Source: Carposina sasakii (Eukaryota; Arthropoda; Insecta; Lepidoptera; Carposinidae). From it: 64,000 nucleotides of DNA. The stretch is taken from assembly GCA_014607495.2 (NCBI GenBank), contig CP053160.1:10478001-10542000 (forward strand), read 5' to 3'. A program made the position numbers and the translations under genes. Shown here one piece after another: positions 25,385-36,804 of this stretch (position 1 is the first letter of the stretch; every line of letters starts with the position of its first letter). The notes below the pieces were generated by a model. The model was not told the origin of the DNA. It did no database searches and saw nothing but the letters and a program-made list of their open reading frames with translations.

Positions 25385-25575
25385 GTAGCCAGAACTGCAG
25401 CCAAGAACTGCACCAAAGGAGATCACAGCCACGTTTAACATATCGGGAACAGGTGAAAATGATCAATGACAAGTTGCTAGCGTATCGCCTGAAAGAATGC
25501 CCTAGATAGTTCCTTAGTAGACTCTTACGACACGCACGGAAGGAGAAGCAGCTGATGTATTAGTGAACTAAACTA
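25385..25575 (-). repeat. Dispersed repeat family B copy
   Basis: Reverse-orientation copy with 'TAGCCAGAACTGCAG', 'CACAGCCACGTTTAACATA', 'TATCGCCTGAAAGAATGCCC', 'TTACGACACGCACGGAAGGA' and 'CAGCTGATGTATTAGTGAA'. Nearly full length. Confidence 0.7.
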
Positions 25576-27756
25576 AATAAAGACTGGACCAAATTTGAAA
25601 TAGAACAAAATTATCCCTATATAATGTAATAACTACAATTAGGTATTCTGAAAGGAAATCCAACACCGACACCTAAGTAAATTAAACAACATCACAACTA
25701 GCAGGACACCTGCCATTATTGTTTGTTCCGAGGTGGTAGTGTAGGATGTAGGTAGATGCTTATTCTTAGTATTCTTTATTGTCACATAAAATCATTCTTT
25801 ACATAAAATAATTATTAATTATTTATCACAGACATGCTTTTATTATATTCGCTTCTATGTAGCTTAAAAGTCTAATGTATAAATTGTAACCTGTAAATTC
25901 TAAAGTAGATTTAAAGGGTTTAAAAATGATACATTTTGAGTAAAATTATATATTTCAAAGTAAGTAGGTAGATAATAACCGCCAGCAAGGCCAACTGGTG
26001 CATTTAACGTAAAATTTATGAAATCCTGAACCAGCCAAATAAAATGTCCTTTGCACTCGTTTCACCTCGCCTTCCATCTGACACGAAACTCGTATACAAT
26101 GTAAGTAATGCTCTCCCGTAAGTATTAGTACCTTACCTTTAAGATATTACGATGAAGCAAAAGAGAGCTGCTAAAAATTCTGTCAGAAAATTTAGATCTT
26201 ATAAGGAAACAGATGGTTTCGGATGGAAATTTTAATGTTATCACAAAATATGATGACTTTAAGTGGAGCGTAAGCCACGAACACATTTTACCTACCATAG
26301 TTAAATATTATTTATTTGAAAATAAGGAATATTGTGCAGAGAAAATCAAGTAGACGGCGAAAAATATAGATTGCAGAATAAATCGTCGTGCGATTGATTA
26401 ATTTGCCAGCTCCGTAGCACAACACTTTCCGCACTCGTGGATTTTACCCTGACACCGATATAAAATAACGAAATGCAAACCTAAACCAATACGATTAAAT
26501 GTAATACCTACAGCACATACATAGCGAGGAACATTACACTTGAATAAACATCAGATTCCCAATCACAATGCCTTTTAATGAAGCAAATGCCTTATTTGCA
26601 TTTCACATTTCATGTGCCACAAATTGTAAATAGGCCAAGATCGTTACATTATTTACAATTTTAAAATGGACCTTCCTGAAAACCTTGTAGAACATTGGTC
26701 GGGTTCCAAGCCTTGATGTCTAAATAAGGAAATCTTTAATATAAAAATATAAACTGATTGTCATTAGGTAGGTACTGAAGTAAATTGTTTAATATAGGAT
26801 GGCTATGGAATTTGTGAGTGTTCCCTCGTGAAGTTCGTACCATTTATTTACCTCGGAGTTTCTTATTTATCGGAACACAAACAAATTGATCGGTATTTTT
26901 GCTAAGAAATTTTCAGTTTATAAGATTTTAAGAATCAACGAAAACTTCTGCACGGGTATAGGTAAATTGGTACCTGGTACCAAATATCTACGTATGATGC
27001 ATTTATTTTAAGTGTACGTATACTATACCTGCCGTGGCAGATTTTTTATAGGCTGTATTTGGATCAACAACCTGCCTATAGGCCAAGAGCATATCTAATT
27101 TTAAAGTAAGATCAATAAAATTGATTATACGCCCACGTGCCATGCCATAAAGGTACACTTACATTGCGCCCACCAGATTCGCGACACTTTTAAGTTAAGA
27201 CATGTATTTAAGACACAAGAGAGACAGAATACTTCTGTATACAATTAGATCCCTAGGGATTTCTTTGACCACTGAAAAGTCCTTCCAAATAGGCTTTTAG
27301 TTGACCTTGGAAGTAGAGTCAGAAAACCCCTCATTGAGAATTGTGCATTTAATATTTACCTACAGACAGACATAATGACACGAAATGGGACCTCCTGCAG
27401 TCCAATGAGAATAAAATTTTAAATGGACCTTCTATAATTAAACTTATTTTTGGTACTCGACTGACCTAAATTTGTGACAGACATGGGTACGATACATTGG
27501 AATTTTTAACGAAATTGCAATTTGCGGTTCAGGCCTTTAATAAATAATAATGATGTGGGCTAGCATCCATTTTGGATGTACGGAGAAGTGGAATATTTTA
27601 TGATTAAATAAATTAACGTTTATCCATCTACTTGTAACCTGAAGTCATTGCCTAGTGCCTCGTGTTCAGCCGCTTTAGGTTATTTGCAGGTACATAGCTG
27701 GAATAATATTTGACTCTGTCTGGAAGGGGGTAGATGACTTAATTTCCATAAATATA
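25576..27756. other. Gene-free AT-rich interval
   Basis: No supported gene. A 'TATTCTTTATTGTCACATAAAA' segment near 25781 resembles the tail of LINE copies, but it is too short to classify. Confidence 0.4.
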
Positions 27757-27990
27757 TACACGGCTGTGTTTCCACAATGGGGTAGCTAGAACTACAGGAT
27801 CATAAAGACGATCCTAGAGCCACGTTTAGCATAGCAGGGACAGATGTAAATGATCAGTGACAAATTACTAGACTTGCCTGAGAGAATGCCAGAGTTCCTT
27901 AATCGGTTCTTACAACATGCAAAGAAGGAGATGCAATGCAGCTGATGTATTCTAGTGAAGCCCTCATCATCAGCACAGGTGATGCTTTTT
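27757..27990 (-). repeat. Dispersed repeat family B, longest copy
   Basis: The most complete member, about 230 bp. From left to right it has 'GGCTGTGTTTCCACAATGGG', 'AGCCACGTTTAGCATAGCAG', 'TGCCTGAGAGAATGCC', 'TTACAACATGCAAAGAAGGA' and 'GCAGCTGATGTATTCTAGTG' followed by AAGCCC. Useful as the family reference. Confidence 0.7.
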
Positions 27991-28321
27991 AGTCACTGCA
28001 TGTTTTATAATCATATACGCCATCTTATACCTCATTAACTAAAATCCTCCCGAAAATGAGGCAAGATCTACGCCTATTTAGCGTTCATTTCACACGTTAT
28101 GAAGATATTTTGCTACCCTGGCTACAGGTAAATCCTGAGCTGACCTTAGCAGTACTACGGGGATAGATAGTCGGATTTCCGTCGTAAATCTCGGCGGATT
28201 TATTATAACAGCCCCATCTCCCCTTTCTGTAGATAGCCATTTACAACTTCTCGTTTCGCCAAACTGAAAAATAATGTTGCCATCTCTTTCTATGACATTT
28301 TTTCTGATTATGTACTTAATT

Positions 28322-28415
28322 GACCCGGTGGCTTAGTGGTTATAGCGGCTGGCACGGTTTGCAGTGGTCGTGGGTTCGATTCCCACTCGGGTAAAGAATT
28401 TTTTCCATTTTCTTT
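28322..28415 (+). repeat. tRNA-like repeat, copy 2
   Basis: Perfect A box 'TGGCTTAGTGG' and B box 'GGTTCGATTCC', T stem GTGGG/CCCAC, and 6 of 7 acceptor pairs. The anticodon region 'GGCTGGCACGGTTTGCAGTG' does not fold into a normal 5-bp stem with a 7-base loop. No CCA is encoded, as expected in a eukaryote. The sequence continues into 'TTTTTTCCATTTTCTTTATT', shared with the copy at 28637. Best read as a tRNA-derived mobile unit or tRNA pseudogene. Confidence 0.6.
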
Positions 28416-28608
28416 ATTAATAATTTTATAATATCTTGACTAAGATAAATTTATAAAAACACTTCTCCATTAATATAATCCGTTAGGATATGGTAGATCG
28501 TTTCATCTTTAAACATTGTGCTGAGGGATTCAGCTTTGTTTGCCGAGATTTGGATAGTGTAGCTATCGGGATGAAGAATAACGTTGCCAATATGTAATTT
28601 AGAAAAGA

Positions 28609-28740
28609 GATGGTAAAATTCGTCATCCGAGTAATTGACCCGGTGGCTTAGTGGTTATAGCGGCTGGCACGGTTTGCAGTGATCGTGGGTTCGATTCCCA
28701 CTCGGGGGAAATTTTTTTTCCATTTTCTTGATTAATATTT
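28609..28740 (+). repeat. tRNA-like repeat, copy 3
   Basis: The tRNA-like part (28637-28707) differs from copy 2 by one internal substitution and its last bases. Upstream it carries 'AAATTCGTCATCCGAGTAAT', shared with copy 1 at 21.7 kb but not with copy 2. Downstream it shares the T-rich 'CCATTTTCTT.ATTAATA' stretch with copy 2. Confidence 0.6.
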
Positions 28741-28867
28741 TTAATTTGATATTACTTATTTCATAAAAATAAGTTAAAAGCTAGCGCCATTTTAAGTAGG
28801 GTTGTGTTATGTCTTTAATTCTCTCGACTCTCATTAATATTGGCAGACTTCCAAATATCCTCTTGTC

Positions 28868-29025
28868 TCATCTAAAAGTCATCGTCAGCCTATTGTAGTC
28901 CACTGCTGGACGTAGGCCTCCCCCAGAGAACGCCACATGGCTCGATCTCCCGTTTTTGCCACCCAGTCACTACCAGCCGTCCTCTTCAAGTCATCGGGGC
29001 GCCCAACGCTACTAGTCTAAACGCT
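28868..29025 (-). pseudogene. RTE-like LINE 3' end fragment
   Basis: On the minus strand it reads 'RPDDLKRTAGSDWVAKTGDR' then 'AMWRSLGEAYVQQWTTIG' and a stop, the C-terminal end of an RTE-type reverse transcriptase, followed by 'CAATAGGCTGACGATGA'. Only the last 45 or so codons are present, as usual for a 5'-truncated LINE insertion. Confidence 0.8.
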
Positions 29026-30090
29026 ACATCTAAAAGTATTTCAGTAGAAATATGGGTCTGAGCTACAATTTGTACGAGTTGTGCAAGCGATTCTGCATCG
29101 TGTAATTAATTAGTGAGCCAGTAACTTAACACACTTGTGTACTTGCACCTTTGATCTTATCATCAGGCGAGATTTAGGTCACCCATGAGGCTAGATCATT
29201 TATACAATCTGAATGATATAGTAATTTAGCTCACTAACATTTGATTAAATTGGCTTCAAAGAGGCTTTTGACAGTTGATGTTTCATTCATACAATTTCAT
29301 GGTTCTTTTCCAGCGCAGACAATCACAGACTTCAATGGTTGAGCAATACTAAAAAATAAGTAGTTATGTGCTCAAAATAAATGACGTCATTAAAATAGTT
29401 AGTGTTGGACTTGATGGAGGACATTGTAAAAAGCGATGAGTTTCTTCTTTTATTGCAGTTCCCGAGAAGTTGTTGATTGAGGTTTTTGTACACAAAAGAG
29501 GAATATATATTGGAGCAGTCACTGTAGGATACTTAAAAAGTTCAATATAGACTCTCAGTGAGACGTAAATTTCGTGTGGCCTCATATTGTGGTGTTAGGC
29601 GCATCCATTGAAAAAAAAAATCAATAAAAAAACAAAATTTATCAATGTTTTTGTGTACAATAAAAAATATCAGAATGTCAGAAGTGTCAAGAGTGGTTGG
29701 CAGCATACCTACCTACGAAACTTTTCCTATCCAAGTTTTGAACCTGATTACTGTTGCTCCTCAAATACACACAACTTTGTTGCTTCCTTCAATGCAGCCA
29801 ACTATTAAATCATTTCCTTGAGTATTACAATCAGTTCCACTGACTCTCCGATCCGTGGCTTTATCTTTATGACTTTTATGAGTCTGCAGTCCCAGCTGCG
29901 GCGACCCATGCCGTTTCAATTAGGTTACTCCCGATTAGATGCAATATCCGATGCACTGACTGCTGTACGTTGAACCCATTACTTATGGTAAAAGCAGCCG
30001 ATTGGCAGAACTTCAGTCTATCTAGCAGGAAATTCGTGTCTCGAATTACGATGACAGACGAAGGATACATTTTTAGGGCATCCATCTTAT
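29026..30090. other. Gene-free interval
   Basis: No supported gene. Minus-strand frames at 29364-29585 and 29876-30085 (70 codons each) have fair composition but no splice or domain support. Confidence 0.4.
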
Positions 30091-30094
30091 TATG

Positions 30095-30300
30095 GACATG
30101 TCAATGGGATGGGATGAAAGGCATATTTCCTTTACAGAGAGCGTTGGGTATGAATGTGGATAGTTACAAGGGAAGAGGTTGACTTACGAAGTGTTAGATG
30201 GAATGTGTAAGAGAGGAGAGGATGAATGGAAGAAGAGAACATATTGCGTTGACCCCAAATTAATGGGAACAGGGCAGGAAGATGAAGATATTTTATAATA
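30095..30300 (+). pseudogene. LINE 3' end fragment
   Basis: In pieces it reads 'KRGEDEWKKRTYCVDPK' followed by 'LMGTGQEDED', matching my memory of the basic C-terminal tail and 'GACCCCAAATAATGGGA'-type 3' ends of lepidopteran LINEs. Stops and frame changes are present upstream. Confidence 0.5.
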
Positions 30301-32408
30301 TGGGTATTGGGTACTATAAAAAATATTGTAAAAATAAACGCCAAGTATAACTACTCCCTAACTACCTAATAATAGCTTAAAATAATATAGATATCTTGTA
30401 GAAAACGTAAAAGGAGTTGGGAACTAGAAGCATGCTTCCATGTAAGTTGAAGAACTTTTAACAGGAACACCCAACAACATTTGATAAATGTTCAGTAAGG
30501 CTGAGTCAAGCAAGTTTTCATGAAAGTTCTTCAAGTACTTATACGAGAACTATTGACAAATTGATTTTATGCCAAACGCTGCAGAGATTAGGCAAAATCT
30601 GGAATACAATATATGAAAAAGAAACTTATGGATGTACTCGTATGTACGATTCAGTGCGTTGACGACTCGAAGCTTCAAGCCAAGTCAAGTTGAATTTAGC
30701 GTGACGATTTATATTTCCGAGTAAAAAAAGCAAGTAGTAGGTAATTAAGACTGCCCATTAACTATAAAAACTGATTTACTTAATTGATTATGACGAATGA
30801 AAAACAAATTTAATAAAAATCCCTCTGAGAGAATATTTTAATAAAAGCTTTAAAAGGTTACTCATATTTCGATAAACAAGACCCGTCTAGACAGAGGATT
30901 TAAATTGCAATGGATGAACTAAATTTTTATTACATCGAAACTAGAATAAAATTGTTGTAATAGCTTTTATATCTTTTCTGGGAACATAGAGAAATTATAT
31001 TTAAAATACATGTAAGTAATTCAGGAGCAGTAACGGTAGACCGTATACTATCGCTATGATATATATCTAATCTAGGTATGTATTCATATTTTGAACAACG
31101 GACTAAACATGTGCACGTAATTTTATTTTGTATATGATAGCAAGATATCTACGTAGGCTGAGTACCTATGCGTACCTATCTTTCGATTTTCTCAGATAGA
31201 CCAGAGTCATCGTCAGTAAAATACGTGTACTTAAATTATTATATTTTTGCAACTGCGATGTTATGATAAAAATCCTGTTCACACTAGACCTAATTGAGGT
31301 TAAGATTTTTGTCAAATGCCCTCTACTACTGCACAGCAACATTGTATTAGATAGCCAAACGTTGAATTTCCACGAACAGTTAAGTGTTTTAAATGTACCA
31401 GTATTGGCTGGTTCGGACCACGCCCCTCACTGCCAGACAACAAAGAAATCCAGCAAATGCATACAAATGCATACTGGATACAACTGGTGTGCGCCAGAGG
31501 AGCTTTGAAACACTCGGGTAAGTGGACGAAGGGAAATGGGAAAACGTTTCGGAGGAATTTGGTTGGAGAGTTATGTTTTGACGAAGAGTGCATTATGGTA
31601 CTTAGATGAAGAAATCGACTGGGGATTGTCTGTCGTTGATAGGTTCTTTTCAATAATTAATCCAAGCTCAAAGCTGTCTTATAAATTAGCAGTTGTTTTA
31701 CCTTATTGATTCTGGGGTGAACAAGCACGATTAATCAGAAAGTGGATGTAGAAGAGATCCTTATGTTCTAACCTGAAACAAAAGATTTTTTTATTTATAA
31801 AAATAGAGTGCAATTAAAAATACAATAGAAACAGAGGAAGGATAAATTAAACTGAAAAATATACAAAAACTAACAAAAAACACTTTTTTTATCAGGCTTT
31901 CGAAAGCATGGAACGACTCTTTAATAATCAAATAAGATGATTGATTGATTATTTTAACTTTAAACACCATAACATCGTTATCCATGACCCTCGAACTCAA
32001 TAGTTGACAATTTAGTGAGACCCAATTCCTTTCAGTTTACGCAAAGTATTGTTATTTGCCATTTCCATGCTTGCTGCATTGTCTCCTGAATATGGGTTGC
32101 GCTATTCGAAGTAGGTACTATAGATGCCGCAGTAATGTGTCATCATTTACCACGGGCTTAAGTTACAGAACTAAAATGTTATAGAGTGCAAAGAGTACAA
32201 GTCTGTTGAAAAGTTAAGTTTAAGATGCAAATGACTACTTAGTTACTTATAATCACTACTTATAATACCACCAAAACGATAAGTACGGAAATTCATTTTA
32301 ACTTCTAACATACAGAATTTGCATTTTTAATTACACAATATTGCGCGATCCAATGGTTACATAATGAAAAAGAAATCCTAAGTTACGCATAATTTTCTAA
32401 AGACTTTT
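30301..32408. other. Gene-free interval with one exon-like segment
   Basis: Mostly AT-rich DNA. At 31404-31515 a frame reading 'YWLVRTTPLTARQQRNPANA' then 'YKCILDTTGVRQRSFETL' lies between a possible acceptor (TACCAG|TATTGG) and a good donor (CTCG|GTAAGTGG or CTCGG|GTAAGTGG). It may be a transposon-derived exon. A 113-codon minus-strand frame (31312-31653) over the same place has no support of its own. Confidence 0.35.
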
Positions 32409-32412
32409 ACCG

Positions 32413-32540
32413 TATTATTACAAAAGAATTTAAACATATTTTAGCTAATCATGACCTAAATTTGGCAGATATGCCATACATTTTGCTGTCAAATGTCAGA
32501 TTTAAATCGGGTCTAAATTTAGGCGCTCTTTTGTAATAAC
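32413..32540. mobile_element. Short inverted-repeat element, about 128 bp
   Basis: Left 'TATTATTACAAAAGAATTTA' and right end (reverse complement 'TGTTATTACAAAAGAGCGCC') are inverted copies over 16 bases. Both are flanked by ACCG (32409-32412, 32541-32544). Inside lies a smaller palindrome around 'TGGCAGATATGCCA'. Non-coding. Confidence 0.45.
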
Positions 32541-32544
32541 ACCG

Positions 32545-33456
32545 TTGTTCTTTACTATTCTAGGAAAATTGTCTTTTGTACTAAGACACCAGTTAAGTAA
32601 ATGCTCGCACTAATGAATTTTAATGTAAAAACCATTAGTGAAATATGCGACGTTATCATCAATCTTTTGTCTTGAATAGTTACAGTTTGAACATGAAAAG
32701 TTTATTTTCATTATAATTACCAACTACCTACACCAAAATCAACAGTCTGTTCAAATTCTACGTCTAGGTACATTCCATTACAAAATACCTATGTACCACT
32801 AAATAACAAAATTACAGTACCTACTGCTACTTGTTGTGAAGCCATTCATTGCGAAGTTCGACGTCTCTAGTTATTCATTATTTTATAGGGAGGGAAGGCA
32901 AAAATAGACATTGTTTACAATTTCAAATGTAAGGCAAAAACCGACGACCTATATTTAGCAGGGAGTGGGGAGGCACACTCGACGCTTGACCTGGCGGCCT
33001 CGGATTCACCTGCATCTCTCTATTTACAAAACATTCAGATGCTTCCATTTTGTGAGCATCTGGTTAGTGCATAATTTCAGCAAAAATCGGTTAAGACAAC
33101 AACAAATAGGTAGTTAAGTAGGTACTTAGTTTCAGTTCAGAATTCTTTTGAAAAAAGAAAATGCATTATCAACTGTACCGGTAGTATTGCGTATAAATTA
33201 TGTTTACTCGTTATTTTCAGAAGCATTCTGAATTCTTTGTTATGAATTTCAGTTTAAGTATATTTTTTCCCAGGTTTACCAAACTCAGTTACTTACATAC
33301 ATCATCGAACGAGTAAAAGATTTAAAACGTTAAAGAAACTTTTTCAGCATGCCAGAAGAGCATTGATCGTTCATAAATAGAAGAGTCCAGTGCACATCAT
33401 CAATATTTCAAAGCAGTTTATTTTGGTGTTCCCATTGGTGCGAGCGAAGTAACCTG
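32545..33456. other. Gene-free interval
   Basis: I see nothing supported here. Confidence 0.45.
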
Positions 33457-33507
33457 TGACCTAGTTAAAGCTTGACATGACCTCTGTTGACCTCTCGGCC
33501 TAGGTCA
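33457..33507. promoter_or_regulatory. Cluster of nuclear-receptor half-sites
   Basis: Four exact AGGTCA/TGACCT hexamers lie within 51 bp: 33457-33462, 33478-33483, 33488-33493 (all TGACCT) and 33502-33507 (AGGTCA). The second and third form a direct repeat with a 4-base spacer. The third and fourth form an everted pair spaced by 8. Hexamers of this kind are bound by ecdysone-cascade nuclear receptors in insects. Function here is inferred only from density. Confidence 0.4.
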
Positions 33508-34500
33508 CAGCCGGCATCTCACCCGCCACATCCAGACCTACATCGGGCTCTATTTAAAACCTGCATCAGTGTTTGTTTGTCCTCCGGAGCTTTTGTATAC
33601 ATCTGCAACACAACGCAACCCACTTGAAATCTGCAAGATAAACGGCTTTTTAAGTACTCGTAGGTCTGCGGTTGTAATATTGGCAGTGGCACATTATTCA
33701 TGAGATTTATCTAATGCAACTATTTTGCAGCTGGTTTATATCCACATTTTCAACATTACGAAATCCTGTAACTAGGGCACAAGACAGAACTGTGACTGGT
33801 ACACGTAATAGGAACCGTTAATATTTTACAACGGTGGCAAACAACAAAGGAAGACGGTTCCTGTGTTGGCTAACCATTTCTAGTTAGAATCGGTAATAAA
33901 TTAGATAGTAAATCTCAGTGCGTCGGTTGCGATGACGCTTTATTACCTCTTCAATCCAGATAGGTAATGGTTGCAAATCTTTTCTTGTTAACCAATAAGC
34001 GGAATGTACATGCGAGGGCGACACAGAAAAGAGGGCGATGTTATCGGAGGTCGATCTCTTGAGACACAACACGGACTAGCTAGCTATAGGACTACAAGCT
34101 GTGACCTACTTACAAGTCGTGTCGAGCGGTGACCCAATACCCTCTTACTTCCGCAAGCGAGAATATCTGCTGCATAGTCATGTAATACTGGTACAAGAGA
34201 GCGGTTTTATTCCAATGCAGTTTTCGCCATTACTAATTCTAACCTTTGAATCGATATCCTCATTTAGGGCAATTTTCTAAGTAAAATGAATATTTTAGAT
34301 GAACAAAGAACTCTGGAAGTGATGGGTAATGAATCTAATCCACTCCGTTTAAACGTATCTACGCTTCTTCATTGCAGAGGCCTTATCAAGTCCCTATTTA
34401 TAGTAGACCATCATACTCATAAGTGGGCGATTGGGTAAATCGGTACAGTACGAGTTGTTTTCGCGATTCTGAGCGTACCTGCGATATATCCAAGGCATGC
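33508..34500. other. Interval without a supported gene
   Basis: A 60-codon minus-strand frame at 33519-33701 lies beside the half-site cluster. It contains several CAG|GT- and AG-like splice words but no convincing exon. The rest is AT-rich. Confidence 0.35.
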
Positions 34501-34518
34501 AATTTGCGTCACAGTCCC

Positions 34519-34594
34519 TATAAATAGCATGGAAGTGCAGATTCAGAAGAACGAACGCCAACGAGCACAATGATGCGAATTTCTCAACATAATG
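34519..34594 (+). CDS. Candidate TATA promoter and 8-codon first coding exon
   Basis: A consensus TATA box (TATAAAT, 34519-34525) is followed at about 26 bases by a 'TTCAGA' initiator-like site, a short leader, and two ATGs at 34570 and 34573 in good context (CACAATGATG). The frame reads MMRISQHN and then meets a splice donor (AATG|GTAGGT, exon end 34594). A TATA-driven gene whose start codon sits in a tiny first exon is typical of insect secreted and cuticle protein genes. The second exon could not be identified. An acceptor at 34808 (TTTCAG|GGGTTGC) would add only 14 residues before a stop. Confidence 0.3.
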
Positions 34595-35596
34595 GTAGGT
34601 ACTAATGACGATGATTGCAATAATATCCTGTATTCATTATCTATCGTTCTGTGGATGCCTCGTTATTTGCTTAGATACCAAACAAACATCTGTAGTATGA
34701 TAAATAAGACACTTATAAATAACAAACATCTACCTACAGAAACACATCATACTGGAGTGGAAGGGAGAGCATATCGAATGGATTTAAACTGCCGGACAAT
34801 GATTTCAGGGGTTGCATTAGCAGCAGTTTATTATTTGAACTTGCTTATTTGAAAGGTTGCAACAGAAATTATGAGCAAAGTAAAAGTTGTCAATGAGAGG
34901 GTTGACCCTGCAAGCCCACGCACTGGGGACGTTTATGTAAACAAGGAAATTCATAACAATCATCATGTAAATATTCCATGAGAATGGTATTGAATAGAGT
35001 TCCAATCGATCATGCATAACTAGTCTGTGGGTTATTATGAGACCTCCTTTGTTCAATGAATAATGAATTCTCTAGAATCTATTGGTACCTATAATTTTGT
35101 ATTATTGACAGAATGATGCTTGTTCATTGATGTTATACATATTATGGGTATATACTTAACTTGTAACAGCTCAGAATTGTTTTACATTAACCAACGTATT
35201 CTTAAGTTACTTTTCCCTTGGGGGTACTCAGGTAAAAGATTTTAGTAAGTATATGTAAATAGGTATATGGTTTTCATTAACAACTTTATGTACAAATATA
35301 TATAAGTATTAAACCGCTGTGACAAAATGTATTATTATTTTCCATATGTGTTACGTAAAACATATAATTATAAGCTAATAATTATCGATCACAAGTAAGT
35401 AACTAGAGATAGCATTATTTAACCTATATTATTAAGTAAATAGACAGTCGGACGACTATACAAGGACTAGATAACGAATAACCGTAATAATACATAACAA
35501 AGATATATATTAAAGATAACTATGTATAAATACTAAACATGTCAAGAAATGTAATTTACGTACAATAGTAAGAAAGGTGCCCTAAAATTATGAAAA
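34595..35596. other. Gene-free AT-rich interval
   Basis: Nothing supported apart from the weak second-exon candidate at 34809-34850 mentioned with the 34.5-kb promoter. Confidence 0.4.
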
Positions 35597-35895
35597 AAGA
35601 ACCGGCTAAGTGCGAGTCGGATTAGTGCACGGAGGGTTACAATACCATTAAAATCATGTCTGTGTGTATGAGAGCCCCCCTTAGATATTCCATTGTTTAT
35701 AGTGCTGATTTTTTCCAGGAGAAATTTGAGACGATGCTGTCTCTTTCCAAAACTTTATACATTTTATTACAATAGAGACAGCATCCACTTTATCCTTTGT
35801 ATAGGCTATTTGACTATCTGAAAAATCAACCATTAGGATTTTTTTGTTAACAGTAATACGGCAACATAAATACATCATCATTCAACAAAACTGAA
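35597..35895 (+). repeat. Dispersed repeat family D, diverged copy
   Basis: Begins 'ACCGGCTAAGTGCGAGTCGG' and 'GCACGGAGGGTTAC', then has 'GAGAGCCCCCCTTAGATATT' and 'CGGCAACATAAATACATCAT', in the order seen in a very common lepidopteran repeat. The middle is interrupted by unrelated sequence with its own small palindrome ('GATGCTGTCTC...GAGACAGCATC', 35732-35782). Confidence 0.6.
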
Positions 35896-35985
35896 ACGAA
35901 CTAGGTACTTGTATATTGACTAAGTTTTTTTCCTAGATTTTAAAATATAATTCAGAGTCGCGGCATTATACATATGTATATGTAT

Positions 35986-36371
35986 ACAGGTTGTTTTTTC
36001 GTTGCAACCTTTAACGAAGGGTTACGTACTCTATACATCAAATAAAGTAAGTTTATGCCAAAAAAATGCTGGGAAACGATGTAAATTTTTTGAAAAAAAT
36101 ATTTTAATTACTTGATCGGGCGAAATTTATAGTGTCCAGTGTTTATGCTACTTTTTTTCATAGACAGATATTAATTATTTCTCTTGAAAAAATCTTGCTA
36201 CGCGCGACTATGTACATTAATGCATAAAAACGCAGTCTATTTACTTAACTTTGGACCCTTATATTTTGGAAACCAGACACTTCCCAGGTATGCTTCCATT
36301 GAGAAAAATGATCGTGATGATGAGGAGATTCCGTAGTTTTCGGGAACGTTGACGACCAAAAATCAACCTGT
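35986..36371. mobile_element. Inverted-repeat element, about 386 bp
   Basis: Left end 'ACAGGTTGTTTTTTCGTTG' and right end (reverse complement 'ACAGGTTGATTTTTGGTCG') are inverted. The interior is AT-rich and non-coding. No clear target duplication. It abuts the next element. Confidence 0.5.
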
Positions 36372-36379
36372 GTTGATAA

Positions 36380-36612
36380 TACAGGGTGTAACAAATAAGG
36401 GTATGTTAAGCGAAAAGCTAGGTAAATAGCCCACTATAGAGAACCTATCTACAAAATTTAAGACTCGAAATCACATTTTTATTTAAAAATTCTTCATACT
36501 ATCCGGAAAAATAAACATGTGATTTCGGGTCTCAAATTTTGTGGATAGGTTCTCTACAATGGGCTGTTCATATAGCTTTTCGCTTAACATACCCTTTTTG
36601 TTACACCCTGTA
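36380..36612. mobile_element. Fold-back MITE, 233 bp, almost wholly palindromic
   Basis: Starts 'TACAGGGTGTAACAAATAAG' and ends in its inverse. The two arms (each about 100 bp) match at roughly nine of ten positions and leave a loop of only about 40 bases. TA at both ends fits Tc1/mariner-type target use. Confidence 0.65.
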
Positions 36613-36804
36613 TACCAAAAAGGTAGATTCGATTGACATTGATAACTCTTACGTAACTAATACCTACCATGGCAATTTAAAAAAATACGAGATATTACAC
36701 TCAAACCCGATACATACATCGTTAACCGACACCCTGGCACTAAACAAAAGGTCAGTAGTAAAGGGCTTCTGTGAAACCTTATACACGATCGCGCTTAAAA
36801 CGAG

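Noticed and set aside
28322..28707. The tRNA-like units as working tRNA genes
   Set aside because: The anticodon stem does not form and the acceptor pairing is imperfect; shared flanks indicate mobile copies.
31312..31653. 113-codon minus-strand frame
   Set aside because: No signal, domain or start context; the plus strand has a better exon-like reading.
34809..34850. Second exon completing a 22-residue peptide from the 34.5-kb promoter
   Set aside because: The acceptor is acceptable but the product is implausibly short and the tract before it is weak.
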